Source of the DNA: Neorhizobium galegae | GTDB lineage: Bacteria > Pseudomonadota > Alphaproteobacteria > Rhizobiales > Rhizobiaceae | Direction of reading: 5' to 3' | Length of the DNA: 64,000 bases | NCBI RefSeq assembly: GCF_021391675.1 | Contig: NZ_CP090096.1 | Coordinates: 558,001-622,000, forward strand | In this document: one piece after another, positions 26,290-34,937 of the stretch | Numbering within the stretch: position 1 is the first letter of the stretch | How the letters are laid out: every line of letters begins with the position of its first letter | The notes under the pieces: model-generated | What the model was told of the DNA's origin: nothing | Databases searched by the model: none | The model's input: only the letters and a program-made list of their open reading frames with translations | Program-made: the position numbers and the translations under genes

Positions 26290-27189
26290 ATGTCTGGCCG
26301 CAAGCAATTTCCCTCCATGACGGCGCTACAGGTTCTGCTGGCTGTGGGCGAGCGTGGCTCGACGAGTGCTGCCGCAGAGCCGCTCGCGCTCTCGCAAAGC
26401 GCGGTCAGCAAGCAATTGATCGGATTGGAAGAACTCATCGGTGGCCCAGCTTTCCAGCGCACGCCGAACGGTATGGTTCCAACCGAGTTGGGCGCCATTT
26501 ACATCGAGCATGCCCGCACGGCGATCAAGGCAATGGAGGATGCAGCCCTAAAGGTCGCTCGCCTCAAGCCGGGGCCGCGTGTTCTTCGTCTTCAGGTGCC
26601 GCCGATCTTCGGTGATCGCTGGCTTCTGCCGCGCTTTGTCCAATTCACTGAGGCCCATCCCGAAATCGAAGTGCAGTTTACGACCTTCGTCTCAAAGACG
26701 CAGACGGAAACTCCCGATGGAAGCGTACGTTTTTTCGTGGCCCCGGCACCGGATGAGGAGGGCACATATCTCTTCGGCAATGACATTCGTCTCGTCAGCG
26801 CCGCATCCTACTGGGAAAAGCTTGGAGATCCCGCGACCATCGAAGCCGTAGCGCGGGGTGTCATGCTGGAGCATCCACAGACGCCGTTCCATTGGCCATT
26901 CTTCGTGCAGGCGAATGGATTGCTCGGGCTGGAGGTTCGTCACACGATGCGTTTCGGCTATTATACGATGGTTATCCGCGCGGCCCTGGCAGGGCAGGGC
27001 ATGGCGCTGATCCCACATGGCCTGATTGTCGATGAACTTGCTGCCGGCCGCCTCGTCAATCCCGGAGGTCTGGGCTTCCGGAGTGACCATGGATACTGGT
27101 TCACCAAGCCGGGCAACATTCCCACTAGCCAGTCGATGCGTCTTTTTGAACAATGGCTGCACGAAGAAGCCCGTTCAACGAAAGATTAG
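26290..27189 (+). CDS. LysR-family transcriptional regulator, locus B (GcvA-like)
   Basis: ATG 26290 has GAGGTG four bases upstream, better than the in-frame ATG at 26275. The 299-residue protein has a LysR winged helix at residues 8-65 (SAAAEPLALSQSAVSKQLI) and a co-inducer domain with PPIFGDRWLLPRF, as in the GcvA/AmpR group. It is divergent from the argH-like operon and probably controls it. Confidence 0.92.
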   Translation: MSGRKQFPSMTALQVLLAVGERGSTSAAAEPLALSQSAVSKQLIGLEELIGGPAFQRTPNGMVPTELGAIYIEHARTAIKAMEDAALKVARLKPGPRVLRLQVPPIFGDRWLLPRFVQFTEAHPEIEVQFTTFVSKTQTETPDGSVRFFVAPAPDEEGTYLFGNDIRLVSAASYWEKLGDPATIEAVARGVMLEHPQTPFHWPFFVQANGLLGLEVRHTMRFGYYTMVIRAALAGQGMALIPHGLIVDELAAGRLVNPGGLGFRSDHGYWFTKPGNIPTSQSMRLFEQWLHEEARSTKD

Positions 27190-27207
27190 ATCGGGATCAT
27201 CCCGACA

Positions 27208-27681
27208 TCAGGAGGCGAGACGCTTCAGGGCATCGCCATCCAGCCGATAGAAGATCTTGTCAGGTTTTTGCTGTCCGCCAATGCTGTCATAGAAACGCAG
27301 CAGGCGCTCGTCGTTAGCATCGGCGGTCCAGTCGATCCGCGACAATCCACGATCTCTTGCTAGGCGTGCGAGGTGGGCGAGCATTTCCTGACCTATTCCA
27401 CGGCCGCGATAGGCGCCACGCACGTATAGCTCTTTCAGGAAAAGGCCAGCTTGCAGATAGGGGCCGGGATAGATGGCGCTGAAGGCGGCGAACCCCGCCA
27501 TAGTCGATGCATCCATTGCGACAATGATTTCCGCGCCTTTCGGTCGTTCTATCAAGCCCCGCAGAATGTCATCTGCTGAAGGGCAGGGCACGTCGTAATG
27601 CGCCTGCATTTCCTGTAGCATCTCTATGAGGCTTGTTATTCGCGATGGCTCGGCGCCGAGCGTTTCGATTGAAAAAGTCAT
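27208..27681 (-). CDS. GNAT-family N-acetyltransferase
   Basis: ATG 27681 follows GGGACC and gives a complete 157-residue GNAT domain; a longer frame upstream adds an unlikely basic tail. The acetyl-CoA pyrophosphate loop is YRGRGIGQEML (about residues 94-104), preceded by LKELYVRGA (strand 4). The substrate is unknown. It is convergent with the LysR gene. Confidence 0.88.
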   Translation of the reverse strand: MTFSIETLGAEPSRITSLIEMLQEMQAHYDVPCPSADDILRGLIERPKGAEIIVAMDASTMAGFAAFSAIYPGPYLQAGLFLKELYVRGAYRGRGIGQEMLAHLARLARDRGLSRIDWTADANDERLLRFYDSIGGQQKPDKIFYRLDGDALKRLAS

Positions 27682-27929
27682 TTTGGTCCCTGAAAGCCAC
27701 CCAATATCGGTTTTACGCGTTGCCCTCTCGCATTTCCGCCCAGACACGCCCTGTCTCCTGCTGTTGCGATGATGTTCGGCCTTGTGCATACCTGCGCATC
27801 GGCATTGGCTCAATCCCTTTTGCCGGCTGAGTACTACTGGCCTGTATCACGAAACGTGCCGCCAATATTGGTCTGGCGGGTCTACCTGCCGACATAGTTG
27901 GCGCATGCCACATATTCTGCCTTTCCGTA

Positions 27930-28262
27930 TCACTCGGAGAGTGGCTTAAGTTCGAAGCAGTCCCGCGTCGTCGAATACGTGCTCCCCCCATTCTTCCGAC
28001 GGCATCGAGGATCACGGGGTCGATATGATATCGATCATTTATCATGTCGCTCCTCAGCTGCGCAGCAACGATTTCGCCGAGTATAACTTCTCGTGACCTG
28101 CCCGAGGTCGACGAAGGAGTGGAGCCGGCATTCCAGTGAGGCGGGGGCTTCAGCTATGGCAGGGCACGCGATCTTGCTACCCGACCGGAGCGTGAGCTCT
28201 GCCATTTCAATTTCGCTAACATGCTCTTCAAATGGAACGGCGGTGATGTTCATCGCACTCAC
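27930..28262 (-). pseudogene. Flavin reductase-like protein remnant
   Basis: Only the C-terminal half of a flavin reductase-like FMN-binding protein is left, in three frames. Piece one reads MNITAVPFEEHVSEIEMAEL to LECRLHSFVDLG. After a frame change near 28105 it reads REVILGEIVAAQLRSD and DRYHIDPVILDAVGRMGG. After a run of six C at 27984-27989 (one base short) it reads STYSTTRDCFELKPLSE to the stop at 27930. The N-terminal half is missing, so this is a true remnant. Confidence 0.72.
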
Positions 28263-28305
28263 GCGGCACACCGCAATGGGGATCGCCTGGCCTCTGCCGT
28301 CCACG

Positions 28306-28968
28306 TCACCGTTCGAAGACGCGGGTGCGGCTGTTGCCGCGCGGGCCGGTGCGGGTCACGGAGCAGGATTGGTCCACCCGGCTGCAATTGCGCACCCTCG
28401 ACGCCGTGTTGCCGCGGGGACCGTCGACGTCGCGAGTCGCGGTGCATTCGCCGTTTGCGCAGGTGCGGTTATGGGTGGCCGTGCCGCCATAGATGCCGGT
28501 CGTCGAGCGGGTTGCGGTGCAGGTGCCGTTTGCGCATTCCACCGTCCGGTCGAAGGAATTGACGCGCGGCGCGACAATCGGCGGGTCATAACGCCAGCTC
28601 GAGTACCACGGGTAGCGCACGTAGTGGCGATCCCAATAGGCGCGATTGTAGCCGACGACCACGACGCCGATGCGCGGGGCAAGGGCCGGCGTCAGCACCA
28701 CGGGCGCACCGCGATAGACGACCTGGATATAGTTCGCCGAGACCCAGCCTCGCATGGCGCCGAGCCCGATATCGCACCAGCTATAGCCGTCGAGGCAGCC
28801 GTAGGTGGTGATGCGGGCGCCCACCGGTACGACGGTGACGACCGGATAGGCGGTCGAGGGGCCGGCCCTCAGATTGACATTGCCGGTGGCGATCGCGGCG
28901 GTAGCGGCGGCTGCGACGGATGTCATGCCGGCGAGCATCGCGAGTGCGAGAAGCAGTTTCCTGAACAT
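28306..28968 (-). CDS. Secreted SH3b-domain protein with Cys-rich repeats
   Basis: A Sec signal peptide (residues 1-22) leads into a bacterial SH3 domain (NVNLRAGPSTAYPVVTVVPVG, ending GWVSANYIQVVY). A Tyr/Trp-rich linker follows, then about 75 residues with three copies of a motif like C-A-N-G-x-C-T-A-T-R ... G-P-R-G-N. The same motif type makes up the small protein at 30248. Product 220 residues. SH3b domains often bind peptidoglycan, so a periplasmic or envelope role is likely. It lies 26 bases after the Cys-rich protein gene and is probably cotranscribed. Confidence 0.85.
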   Translation of the reverse strand: MFRKLLLALAMLAGMTSVAAAATAAIATGNVNLRAGPSTAYPVVTVVPVGARITTYGCLDGYSWCDIGLGAMRGWVSANYIQVVYRGAPVVLTPALAPRIGVVVVGYNRAYWDRHYVRYPWYSSWRYDPPIVAPRVNSFDRTVECANGTCTATRSTTGIYGGTATHNRTCANGECTATRDVDGPRGNTASRVRNCSRVDQSCSVTRTGPRGNSRTRVFER

Positions 28969-28994
28969 CGGATTTTCCTTTCGAAGGTGAGAAT

Positions 28995-29258
28995 TCAGTG
29001 CTGGATCACGTCACTCAGCGCCGAGCGGCAGGGGGAGGAGAGCTTTTGCGCATTGTCCCTGAGGCAGGCGGCGATGCGGCCATCGCCGCGCTCGACGCCG
29101 TCGCAATAGGTTTTCAGGTCGGTGCGGCAGGCGCGGGCGACCTTGAACGCCTGCTGCCGCATTTCGGGCGATACCTGCGTCTGGGCCGAGGCCGTGCCGG
29201 CGAGCGCCGCGAGGATGAGGGCGAGAACGCTGGGCGCGACGAGGAGCTTGCGGATCAT
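28995..29258 (-). CDS. Small secreted cysteine-rich repeat protein
   Basis: The 87-residue product has a signal peptide (cleavage after ASAQ) and one cysteine-rich repeat: C-x5-YC, then C and C, in ACRTDLKTYC, IAACLRDNAQ and SPCRSAL. This resembles the GLG1-type Cys-rich repeat found in many small alphaproteobacterial exported proteins of unknown function. Its start overlaps the sterol desaturase stop (29255-29258), so the two are translationally coupled. Confidence 0.85.
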   Translation of the reverse strand: MIRKLLVAPSVLALILAALAGTASAQTQVSPEMRQQAFKVARACRTDLKTYCDGVERGDGRIAACLRDNAQKLSSPCRSALSDVIQH

Positions 29259-30172
29259 GGGGATAGTCCTTCGGTTCTGGTGGTGGAGTTGTTGTCGGTC
29301 GGAAGACTGTCATTTGCAGGTCTTTCGATCGGCCGCGGTGCGGGGCCGACCGGTCCGAATAGCACCCGGAGCTTGGCGGTCGGGCCGGTTGTGCGGCGGA
29401 AATCCCGCCAAAGGATGGCCCATTCGCCAAGCGCGATTCGCCCCGGATTGAGCGAGGCCGGGCGGCCGCGCAGGCCGTAGCGCAAGGCCTCGGTCTTCGG
29501 CGCTTCCGTAAAGGTGCCAAACAGCCGGTCGAAGACGATCAGGATGCCGCCGAAATTCTTGTCGAGGCAGCCGGCATTGGACGCGTGGTGCACTCGATGG
29601 TGCGCAGGCGTGTTCAGCACCCATTCGAGCGGGCCGAGACGCGGCGAAAGCTCGGTATGGATGAAGAACTGATAGGCGAGGTTGAGGCCGAGCATCGCGA
29701 CGATGCCGAACGGATGGAAGCCTGCCCAGGCAAGCGGCACAAAGAACAGGAAATGGCCGGAAATATCACCGGTCCAGCCGAGCCGGATCGCCGCCGTCAG
29801 GTTGAGCCTGGTCGGCGAGTGATGCACTGCATGCGTCGCCCAGAGCCAGCGGATGTGATGCGAGGCACGGTGATGCCAATAATAGACGAAGTCCACCGCG
29901 ACGAAGAGCGCCAGCAGCCCGGCCGCTGTCGTGATGTCTATGTCGAACAGACGGTGCCGGTAGGCGAACATGAACGGCACAGCGACGAGGGCGGCTTCGA
30001 GAGGGCGCACGAGGCCATGGATCACCGCGACGCCGAAGGACGCAGCCGATTCTTTGAGGTCATGCGTGTCGTGCCTCGCCAGCCTGCCGATCAGATATTC
30101 GAGCAGCATGAAGCAGGCCGCAATGATAAGGATGCCGGCACGCAGCGACGGATCGACGGAACTCTGGAACAT
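29255..30172 (-). CDS. Sterol desaturase/fatty acid hydroxylase-family membrane protein
   Basis: The 305-residue protein has several membrane segments and the diiron His clusters of the superfamily: HHRASHH, HAVHHS and HHRVHHAS, with a further FFIHTE between them. GAGG precedes the start. Relatives hydroxylate or desaturate lipids such as carotenoids, sterols or ceramide-like chains; the bacterial substrate here is unknown. It begins a short operon with two exported Cys-containing proteins. Confidence 0.9.
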   Translation of the reverse strand: MFQSSVDPSLRAGILIIAACFMLLEYLIGRLARHDTHDLKESAASFGVAVIHGLVRPLEAALVAVPFMFAYRHRLFDIDITTAAGLLALFVAVDFVYYWHHRASHHIRWLWATHAVHHSPTRLNLTAAIRLGWTGDISGHFLFFVPLAWAGFHPFGIVAMLGLNLAYQFFIHTELSPRLGPLEWVLNTPAHHRVHHASNAGCLDKNFGGILIVFDRLFGTFTEAPKTEALRYGLRGRPASLNPGRIALGEWAILWRDFRRTTGPTAKLRVLFGPVGPAPRPIERPANDSLPTDNNSTTRTEGLSP

Positions 30173-30247
30173 GGGAGAACCTCGCGAAAAAAAGTTGCCC
30201 GGCGGCTCGTGCTGGGGGCGGGAAGCCGCCGGGCGCCGCGCCTCGGG

Positions 30248-30553
30248 TCAGTAGCGATGAAAGCTGCCCGAGCGGGTAACCGTGTTGCCGCTCGGGCCGG
30301 TCGTGGTCCGGGAGCCGGTGCAATAGCCGCCGTCGCACGAGGCCGAGCCGTTGCGCGACATGCTGTAGCCGTTTGGGCCAGTGCGATTGATGCTGCGCGA
30401 GCAAGAGCCGCCTGCGCAGCCGCCGCTCGCATGCACGGATGCGGTGCCGCGTGGGCTGCTAGTCGAGCCGTCGCGGGTCCAGGCATTTGCCTGACCGACC
30501 GAAAGCAGAGCGAAAGTGCCGGCGAGCAGGCCGGCTGTCAGTGTCTTGGTCAT
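30248..30553 (-). CDS. Small secreted protein with CxxGxC repeats
   Basis: ATG 30553 follows GAGGATGAAACG; a longer frame to 30748 adds an Arg-rich non-coding-like tail. The 101 residues begin with a signal peptide (cleavage after ANA) and carry two copies of C-x-G-G-x-C ... R-x-x-T-G-P-x-G (GGCAGGSCSRSINRTGPNG and CDGGYCTGSRTTTGPSG). This is the motif seen in the SH3b protein at 28306. It faces the response-regulator gene across 205 bases containing phased TTTGT repeats. Confidence 0.8.
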   Translation of the reverse strand: MTKTLTAGLLAGTFALLSVGQANAWTRDGSTSSPRGTASVHASGGCAGGSCSRSINRTGPNGYSMSRNGSASCDGGYCTGSRTTTGPSGNTVTRSGSFHRY

Positions 30554-30667
30554 CGTTTCATCCTCGTTTCGATGTGGATCGTCGCGTCGACGAAAGCAGG
30601 GGATCGATCGTCGACGTGAGTGAGGATGGCGGCGCGATGTATGCCGGTTATGTCGCGCCGGTTTCGA

Positions 30668-30703
30668 TTTGTAGGCCTTTGTCGCCGGTTTGTAGCGTTT
30701 TGT
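30668..30703. promoter_or_regulatory. Four helically phased TTTGT repeats, putative response-regulator binding site
   Basis: TTTGT begins at 30668, 30678, 30689 and 30699, spacings of 10, 11 and 10 bases; three copies continue as TTTGTA. Direct repeats on one helix face are the standard target of OmpR-family regulators. The site is 55 bases before the regulator gene and about 115 before the divergent small-protein gene, so it may serve either. Confidence 0.6.
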
Positions 30704-30757
30704 ATCAACGGCCCGCCGGCGCTTGATTTCGGCAAATCGCTTGTTCATGGTTGTGCC

Positions 30758-31474
30758 ATGGACCGATCCATGCCCACGATTCTGATCGTCGATGACGATG
30801 CCGACATAAGGCAGCTCGTTGGCGATCTGCTGTTGCGCGAAGGTTTTGCCGTCGAGGCGGCCGAGGATGCGCGCGCCATGGACGAGGTGCTTCTGCGGCG
30901 TGAGCCGGACCTGATGATCCTGGATCTGATGATGCCCGGCGAAGACGGCCTCTCGGTCTGCCGGCGCATCCGTGCAACGCGGCCGTTGCCGATCCTGATG
31001 CTGACCGCGAAAAGCGACGAGACCGACCGCGTCGTCGGCCTCGAACTCGGGGCCGACGACTATCTTGTCAAACCGTTCGGCCCCCGCGAACTCTTGGCGC
31101 GCGTCCGGGCACTGTTGCGCCGCGCCGCGCCCCAGGTGTTCCAGCGGCCGAGCCGGCGTTACGCCTTCGACCGTTTCGTCGCCGATCTCGATGCACGCCA
31201 GCTCGAAGCCGGGTCGGAAGGCGTCGTTTCACTGACGAGTGGAGAGTTCGAACTTCTCTCTTGCTTCGTGATCAGGCCGCGCCGGGTTCTCTCGCGTGAC
31301 CAGATTCTTGACTGGACCCATGGCCGCACCGCCGATCCCTTCGACCGCACTGTCGATATTCTCGTCTCGCGGCTGCGCAAGAAACTGGAAGCGGCAAGCC
31401 CTGGCAGCAACCTGATCAGTACCGTGCGCAACGGCGGTTATCTGCTGACGGTGCCGGTGCGGCAGGTGACATGA
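30758..31474 (+). CDS. OmpR-family response regulator
   Basis: ATG 30758 (MDRSMPTILIVDDDADI) is preferred; 30770 is also possible. The 238-residue protein has a receiver with acidic pocket VDDD, phosphorylated Asp56 in LMILDLMMPGEDG, Thr in MLTAKS and Lys in YLVKPFG. A winged helix follows (SLTSGEFELLSCF ... RTVDILVSRLRKKLE). It is coupled to the sensor kinase by a four-base overlap. Confidence 0.94.
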   Translation: MDRSMPTILIVDDDADIRQLVGDLLLREGFAVEAAEDARAMDEVLLRREPDLMILDLMMPGEDGLSVCRRIRATRPLPILMLTAKSDETDRVVGLELGADDYLVKPFGPRELLARVRALLRRAAPQVFQRPSRRYAFDRFVADLDARQLEAGSEGVVSLTSGEFELLSCFVIRPRRVLSRDQILDWTHGRTADPFDRTVDILVSRLRKKLEAASPGSNLISTVRNGGYLLTVPVRQVT

Positions 31475-32817
31475 TGTTTCGCCTGAGCCTTTCCAGGCGG
31501 CTCATCGCAATCGGAGGGGCGGGTTTCCTGGCGCTCTGGATTGTGCTGATTTCGTTCTACTATCTTGCCAACGGCCTTAGCCGCACCGCGTCCAACCCGC
31601 CGCCCGGCCAGATTGCCGCCATCGTCACGCTTTTGAAGAGCGAACCTTCCGCCCGTTGGCCGGCGCTGCTCGACGCGGTGAGCTCACCAATCCTCGATCT
31701 GAGCGTTGTCGAGAATGATTTGGGACCAGAAAACGCCCTCGATCTCTGGGAGGATCCAGACTACGGGATATATCGAGCGGTTCTCGGCAGCGACCTGCTG
31801 TCGATCCGCCTTCTGGTTCCGGAGCGCAGGTTCCGGCGGCCGCGTCTGTTTCAGGGCGTGCTCAATCCCGTCCAGTTCCGCATCCGCCTTTCGCCGGATC
31901 GGGTGCTGGTGATGGAAACCCGCACGCCCTTCATCGTCGCCTGGTTCGGCCTGCCGGCGGGGCTCGGCGCCGGGTTGATCGGGACGTTGTTCGCCGTCGC
32001 GGCGCTGATCGTCCTCCATCGGGAAATCCGCCCGCTGACCCGGCTCGCCGCCGTCGTCGATCGGATCGACCCGATCGGGGCGCCAGTCGTGCTGCCGAAA
32101 CTGAAAGGAGCAGCGCCCGAAACTCAGGCGCTGCTCAAGGCCTTTGATCGGTTGCAGACGCGCCTGCATGCGATCGTCCGCGCCAGGTTGGCGCTGATTG
32201 GCGGTATCCAGCACGATGTGCGCACGTTCGCGACCCGACTGAGGCTTCGCGTCGAGCACATCCCGAACAAGACGGAACGGGAAAAGGCCGCAGCCGACAT
32301 AGACGATATGATCGAGCTTCTCGACAATGCGCTACTGGCCGGCCGCGCCGGTGTCGGAGCTCTGGACGAGGAACTCCTCGACCTCGTGCCGCTTTTGGAA
32401 GCGGAGGTAATGGACCGCCGGGCGGCAGGCGCGCATATCACCTTGGCCGCCCTTCCGCCCGAGACGGCAATGGTAATTGGCGATCGTCTGGCTCTGCGGC
32501 GGGTATTCGCAAACCTGATCGATAACGCGCTCAAATACGGCGGTGCGGCGCATCTGGCGCTTGTGATCGAGGCGGAGTGGCTGCGAGTGACGGTCGACGA
32601 CGAGGGATCGGGGATTCCAGCCGATTGGCGCGAGGTCCTGACGGAGCCCTTCGTGCGTCTGGAACCCTCCCGTGCCCGCAAGACCGGCGGGGCCGGTCTT
32701 GGCCTCGCCGTCGCCCGCAATCTGGTGGAAGCCCATGGGGGCACACTGGAAATCGACGATGCACCGGGCGGGGGTGCGAGGCTGAGCGTCCGGCTTTATC
32801 TATTCGGCAGCCGATGA
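31471..32817 (+). CDS. EnvZ-type sensor histidine kinase
   Basis: The 448 residues give TM1 (about 13-34), a periplasmic domain of about 120 residues, TM2 (about 152-176), HAMP, a phosphoacceptor region with His248 in IQHDVRTFATRLRL, N-box NLIDNALKYGG, G1 DEGSGIP and G2 GGAGLGLAVARN. The H-box reads HDVRTFATRL where HDLRTPLTRL is usual; the Pro-to-Phe change may shift kinase/phosphatase balance. Partner of the preceding regulator. Confidence 0.93.
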   Translation: MMFRLSLSRRLIAIGGAGFLALWIVLISFYYLANGLSRTASNPPPGQIAAIVTLLKSEPSARWPALLDAVSSPILDLSVVENDLGPENALDLWEDPDYGIYRAVLGSDLLSIRLLVPERRFRRPRLFQGVLNPVQFRIRLSPDRVLVMETRTPFIVAWFGLPAGLGAGLIGTLFAVAALIVLHREIRPLTRLAAVVDRIDPIGAPVVLPKLKGAAPETQALLKAFDRLQTRLHAIVRARLALIGGIQHDVRTFATRLRLRVEHIPNKTEREKAAADIDDMIELLDNALLAGRAGVGALDEELLDLVPLLEAEVMDRRAAGAHITLAALPPETAMVIGDRLALRRVFANLIDNALKYGGAAHLALVIEAEWLRVTVDDEGSGIPADWREVLTEPFVRLEPSRARKTGGAGLGLAVARNLVEAHGGTLEIDDAPGGGARLSVRLYLFGSR

Positions 32818-33059
32818 GGTCGCCCTTCAGGATCGGCGTGGGGATGGTTGGATTGGCTCCGGTCTCTGAGCTGCGATCCACGAAGGACGGTTAGATGAGG
32901 GAAACGGCGGCGGGTTTCGTTGCTGGGTGCTGGGAGTGCTCGGATTTGTGGTTCCGCCTGTCCTTTGCATCTCGTAGCCTGCGGTTTCGCAGTTTACCAA
33001 TATGCAACGAACCAGCGATCGCCAGATTAAACCTGAGAAATTCGGGGCGCTGAAGCATA

Positions 33060-34937
33060 TCATTGCGGGGGTCTACTGGGTGCACCGGACCGTTGATCGA
33101 ACGTTGGCTTGATCCTCAGCGCCCGAAGAGCATTCAGGATAACGGCCACATCGATCAGTTCCTGGAGCAGAGCCCCCTGCACGGGCGTCAAATATCCAAG
33201 TGCGGCTGCGATCATTCCGCAGATGGACATTCCGATTCCGGCTACCACGCTTTCCAGCGCGATACGCCGCGAGCGTTTCGCTATTTCAATGCCTGGGAGC
33301 AAGCGGTCCAGGTGGTCGACCAGAAGTACGATATCCGCCGCCTCTGCGGAGGCGGCGGCCCCCCGGGCGCCCATAGCCACCCCAATATCGGCGGCAGCAA
33401 GAGCTGGCGCATCGTTAACCCCGTCGCCGACCATCATGACCGGCCCATTCTTGCGCTCTGTCAATACCAGCAGAACCTTCTGGTCCGGTGTGAGGTCTGA
33501 GCGGACTGCGTCCAGCCGCAACCCTCTGGTCACTGTCTCGGCGACCGCCCGGCGGTCACCAGTCGCCAGCAAGATGCGGCTGATGCCTAACCGCCGTAGA
33601 CCCGCGATGAGCTCGGCGGTGCCTGATCGCAGCGCGTCCGCCATGGTGAGATACCCCGCGATCCTGTTATCAACCGCAAGGGCGACGACCACGGTCCCCG
33701 CCGTCATGGCCAGGCTCCCTGTCGGCTCAACGCCGACCTTCGTACTCACGAACGCAACACCTCCTACGGCGACCTCCCGGCCGTCGACTGTTCCGGCAAG
33801 GCCTTCACCGGCCCGTTCGCTCACATGTTCCGGGACAGGCAGCAAGACCCGTTGTCGGTGTGCTGCCGCGACAATCGCTTGGGCCATCGGGTGTTTCGAC
33901 GCCTGTTCCAGAGCGGCCGCGAAATAAAGAACCTCGCTTTCTGACATGCCGTTGTGGGTTTCGATGGAAACGATCTGCGGTCGTCCATCTGTCAGTGTAC
34001 CGGTCTTGTCGAGGATCAACGTGCTGATCCCTGCCAGAGCCTCCAGGGGCTTTGCTCCTTTGATGAGGACGCCGAAGTGTGCCGCTCGAGACAGACCAGC
34101 CACCAACGCCACTGGAACTGCAAGTATCAGCGGGCATGGTGTTGCCACGACCAGAACAGCCACCGCGCGAATGGGATCACCGGTGAGCCACCAGGCCGCT
34201 GTCGATAATGCGATGGTGACGGCCAGAAACAGCAGGGAATACCGGTCGGCCAGCCGGGCCATCGGCGCCTTGGATGCCTGAGCTGCCTCGACCAGCCGGA
34301 CGATGCCGGCATAGGTGCTGTCTGCCACACGATGCCGGACCCGCAGGTCAAAGGCATCGCCGGCATTGGTCGACCCACTCATTGCTTCCTGACCATGCTC
34401 CAGTCGTACAGGCATGGATTCGCCGGTCAGCGCCGATTTGTCGAGGATCGCCCGCGGGCTTTCGATGTCACCGTCTGCCGGCACGACGGCGCCCTGGTGG
34501 ATCATCAGCAGATCGCCCGGTTCGATATCCTGCAACCCGATCTCTTCGAGGCCCTCCTTGGTGTGACGCGTGGCGGATCTCGGCACACGCGAGAGGAGTG
34601 CGCTCATTTCGCGCCGTGCACGCCCCTCGGCAAAGCTCTCCAGAAATGTCCCGCCGGAGTACATTAGGGCAACGACGGATGCGGCGAGCGTTTCCCCGAA
34701 CAACAACGCCGCAGACATTGAAAGTGCCGCCACGATGTCCAGTCCAATTTCTCGACGCCAGAGACCGCGCATGATTTCGATGATCAGTGCGGCGAGGACC
34801 GGGATGACACCCGCCTGCCACGCGAGTTTGGCTATATCGGGCATATCGACGGCATAGACAAGCAGCCCGAGCGCAAGGCCTGATGCGGCCAAGAGGAGTA
34901 GTGCAGACTTCAGGCGATCGGAGCTCGGATAAACCAT
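33060..34937 (-). CDS. P1B-type heavy-metal ATPase with TPC membrane motif
   Basis: The 625-residue pump has the A-domain loop SALTGESMPV, a membrane metal site TPCPLILAVP, the phosphorylated Asp in DKTGTLTDG, the P1B-specific HP dipeptide (ASKHPMAQAIV) and hinge GDGVNDAPAL. There is no N-terminal metal-binding domain, and no C-terminal hemerythrin domain as in TPC-type nickel/iron exporters. The TPC motif argues against plain Cu(I) or Zn/Cd pumps (CPC). Metal specificity is unsettled. It stands alone, convergent with the kinase gene. Confidence 0.92.
   Translation of the reverse strand: MVYPSSDRLKSALLLLAASGLALGLLVYAVDMPDIAKLAWQAGVIPVLAALIIEIMRGLWRREIGLDIVAALSMSAALLFGETLAASVVALMYSGGTFLESFAEGRARREMSALLSRVPRSATRHTKEGLEEIGLQDIEPGDLLMIHQGAVVPADGDIESPRAILDKSALTGESMPVRLEHGQEAMSGSTNAGDAFDLRVRHRVADSTYAGIVRLVEAAQASKAPMARLADRYSLLFLAVTIALSTAAWWLTGDPIRAVAVLVVATPCPLILAVPVALVAGLSRAAHFGVLIKGAKPLEALAGISTLILDKTGTLTDGRPQIVSIETHNGMSESEVLYFAAALEQASKHPMAQAIVAAAHRQRVLLPVPEHVSERAGEGLAGTVDGREVAVGGVAFVSTKVGVEPTGSLAMTAGTVVVALAVDNRIAGYLTMADALRSGTAELIAGLRRLGISRILLATGDRRAVAETVTRGLRLDAVRSDLTPDQKVLLVLTERKNGPVMMVGDGVNDAPALAAADIGVAMGARGAAASAEAADIVLLVDHLDRLLPGIEIAKRSRRIALESVVAGIGMSICGMIAAALGYLTPVQGALLQELIDVAVILNALRALRIKPTFDQRSGAPSRPPQ

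Noticed and set aside
28093..29109. Plus-strand 338-residue frame
   Set aside because: Ala/Arg/Gly-rich antisense of the SH3b protein and the flavin reductase remnant.
32818..33059. Possible small gene or attachment site between kinase and metal ATPase
   Set aside because: Convergent intergenic DNA of 242 bases without a start plus ribosome-binding site, repeat or recognisable frame.
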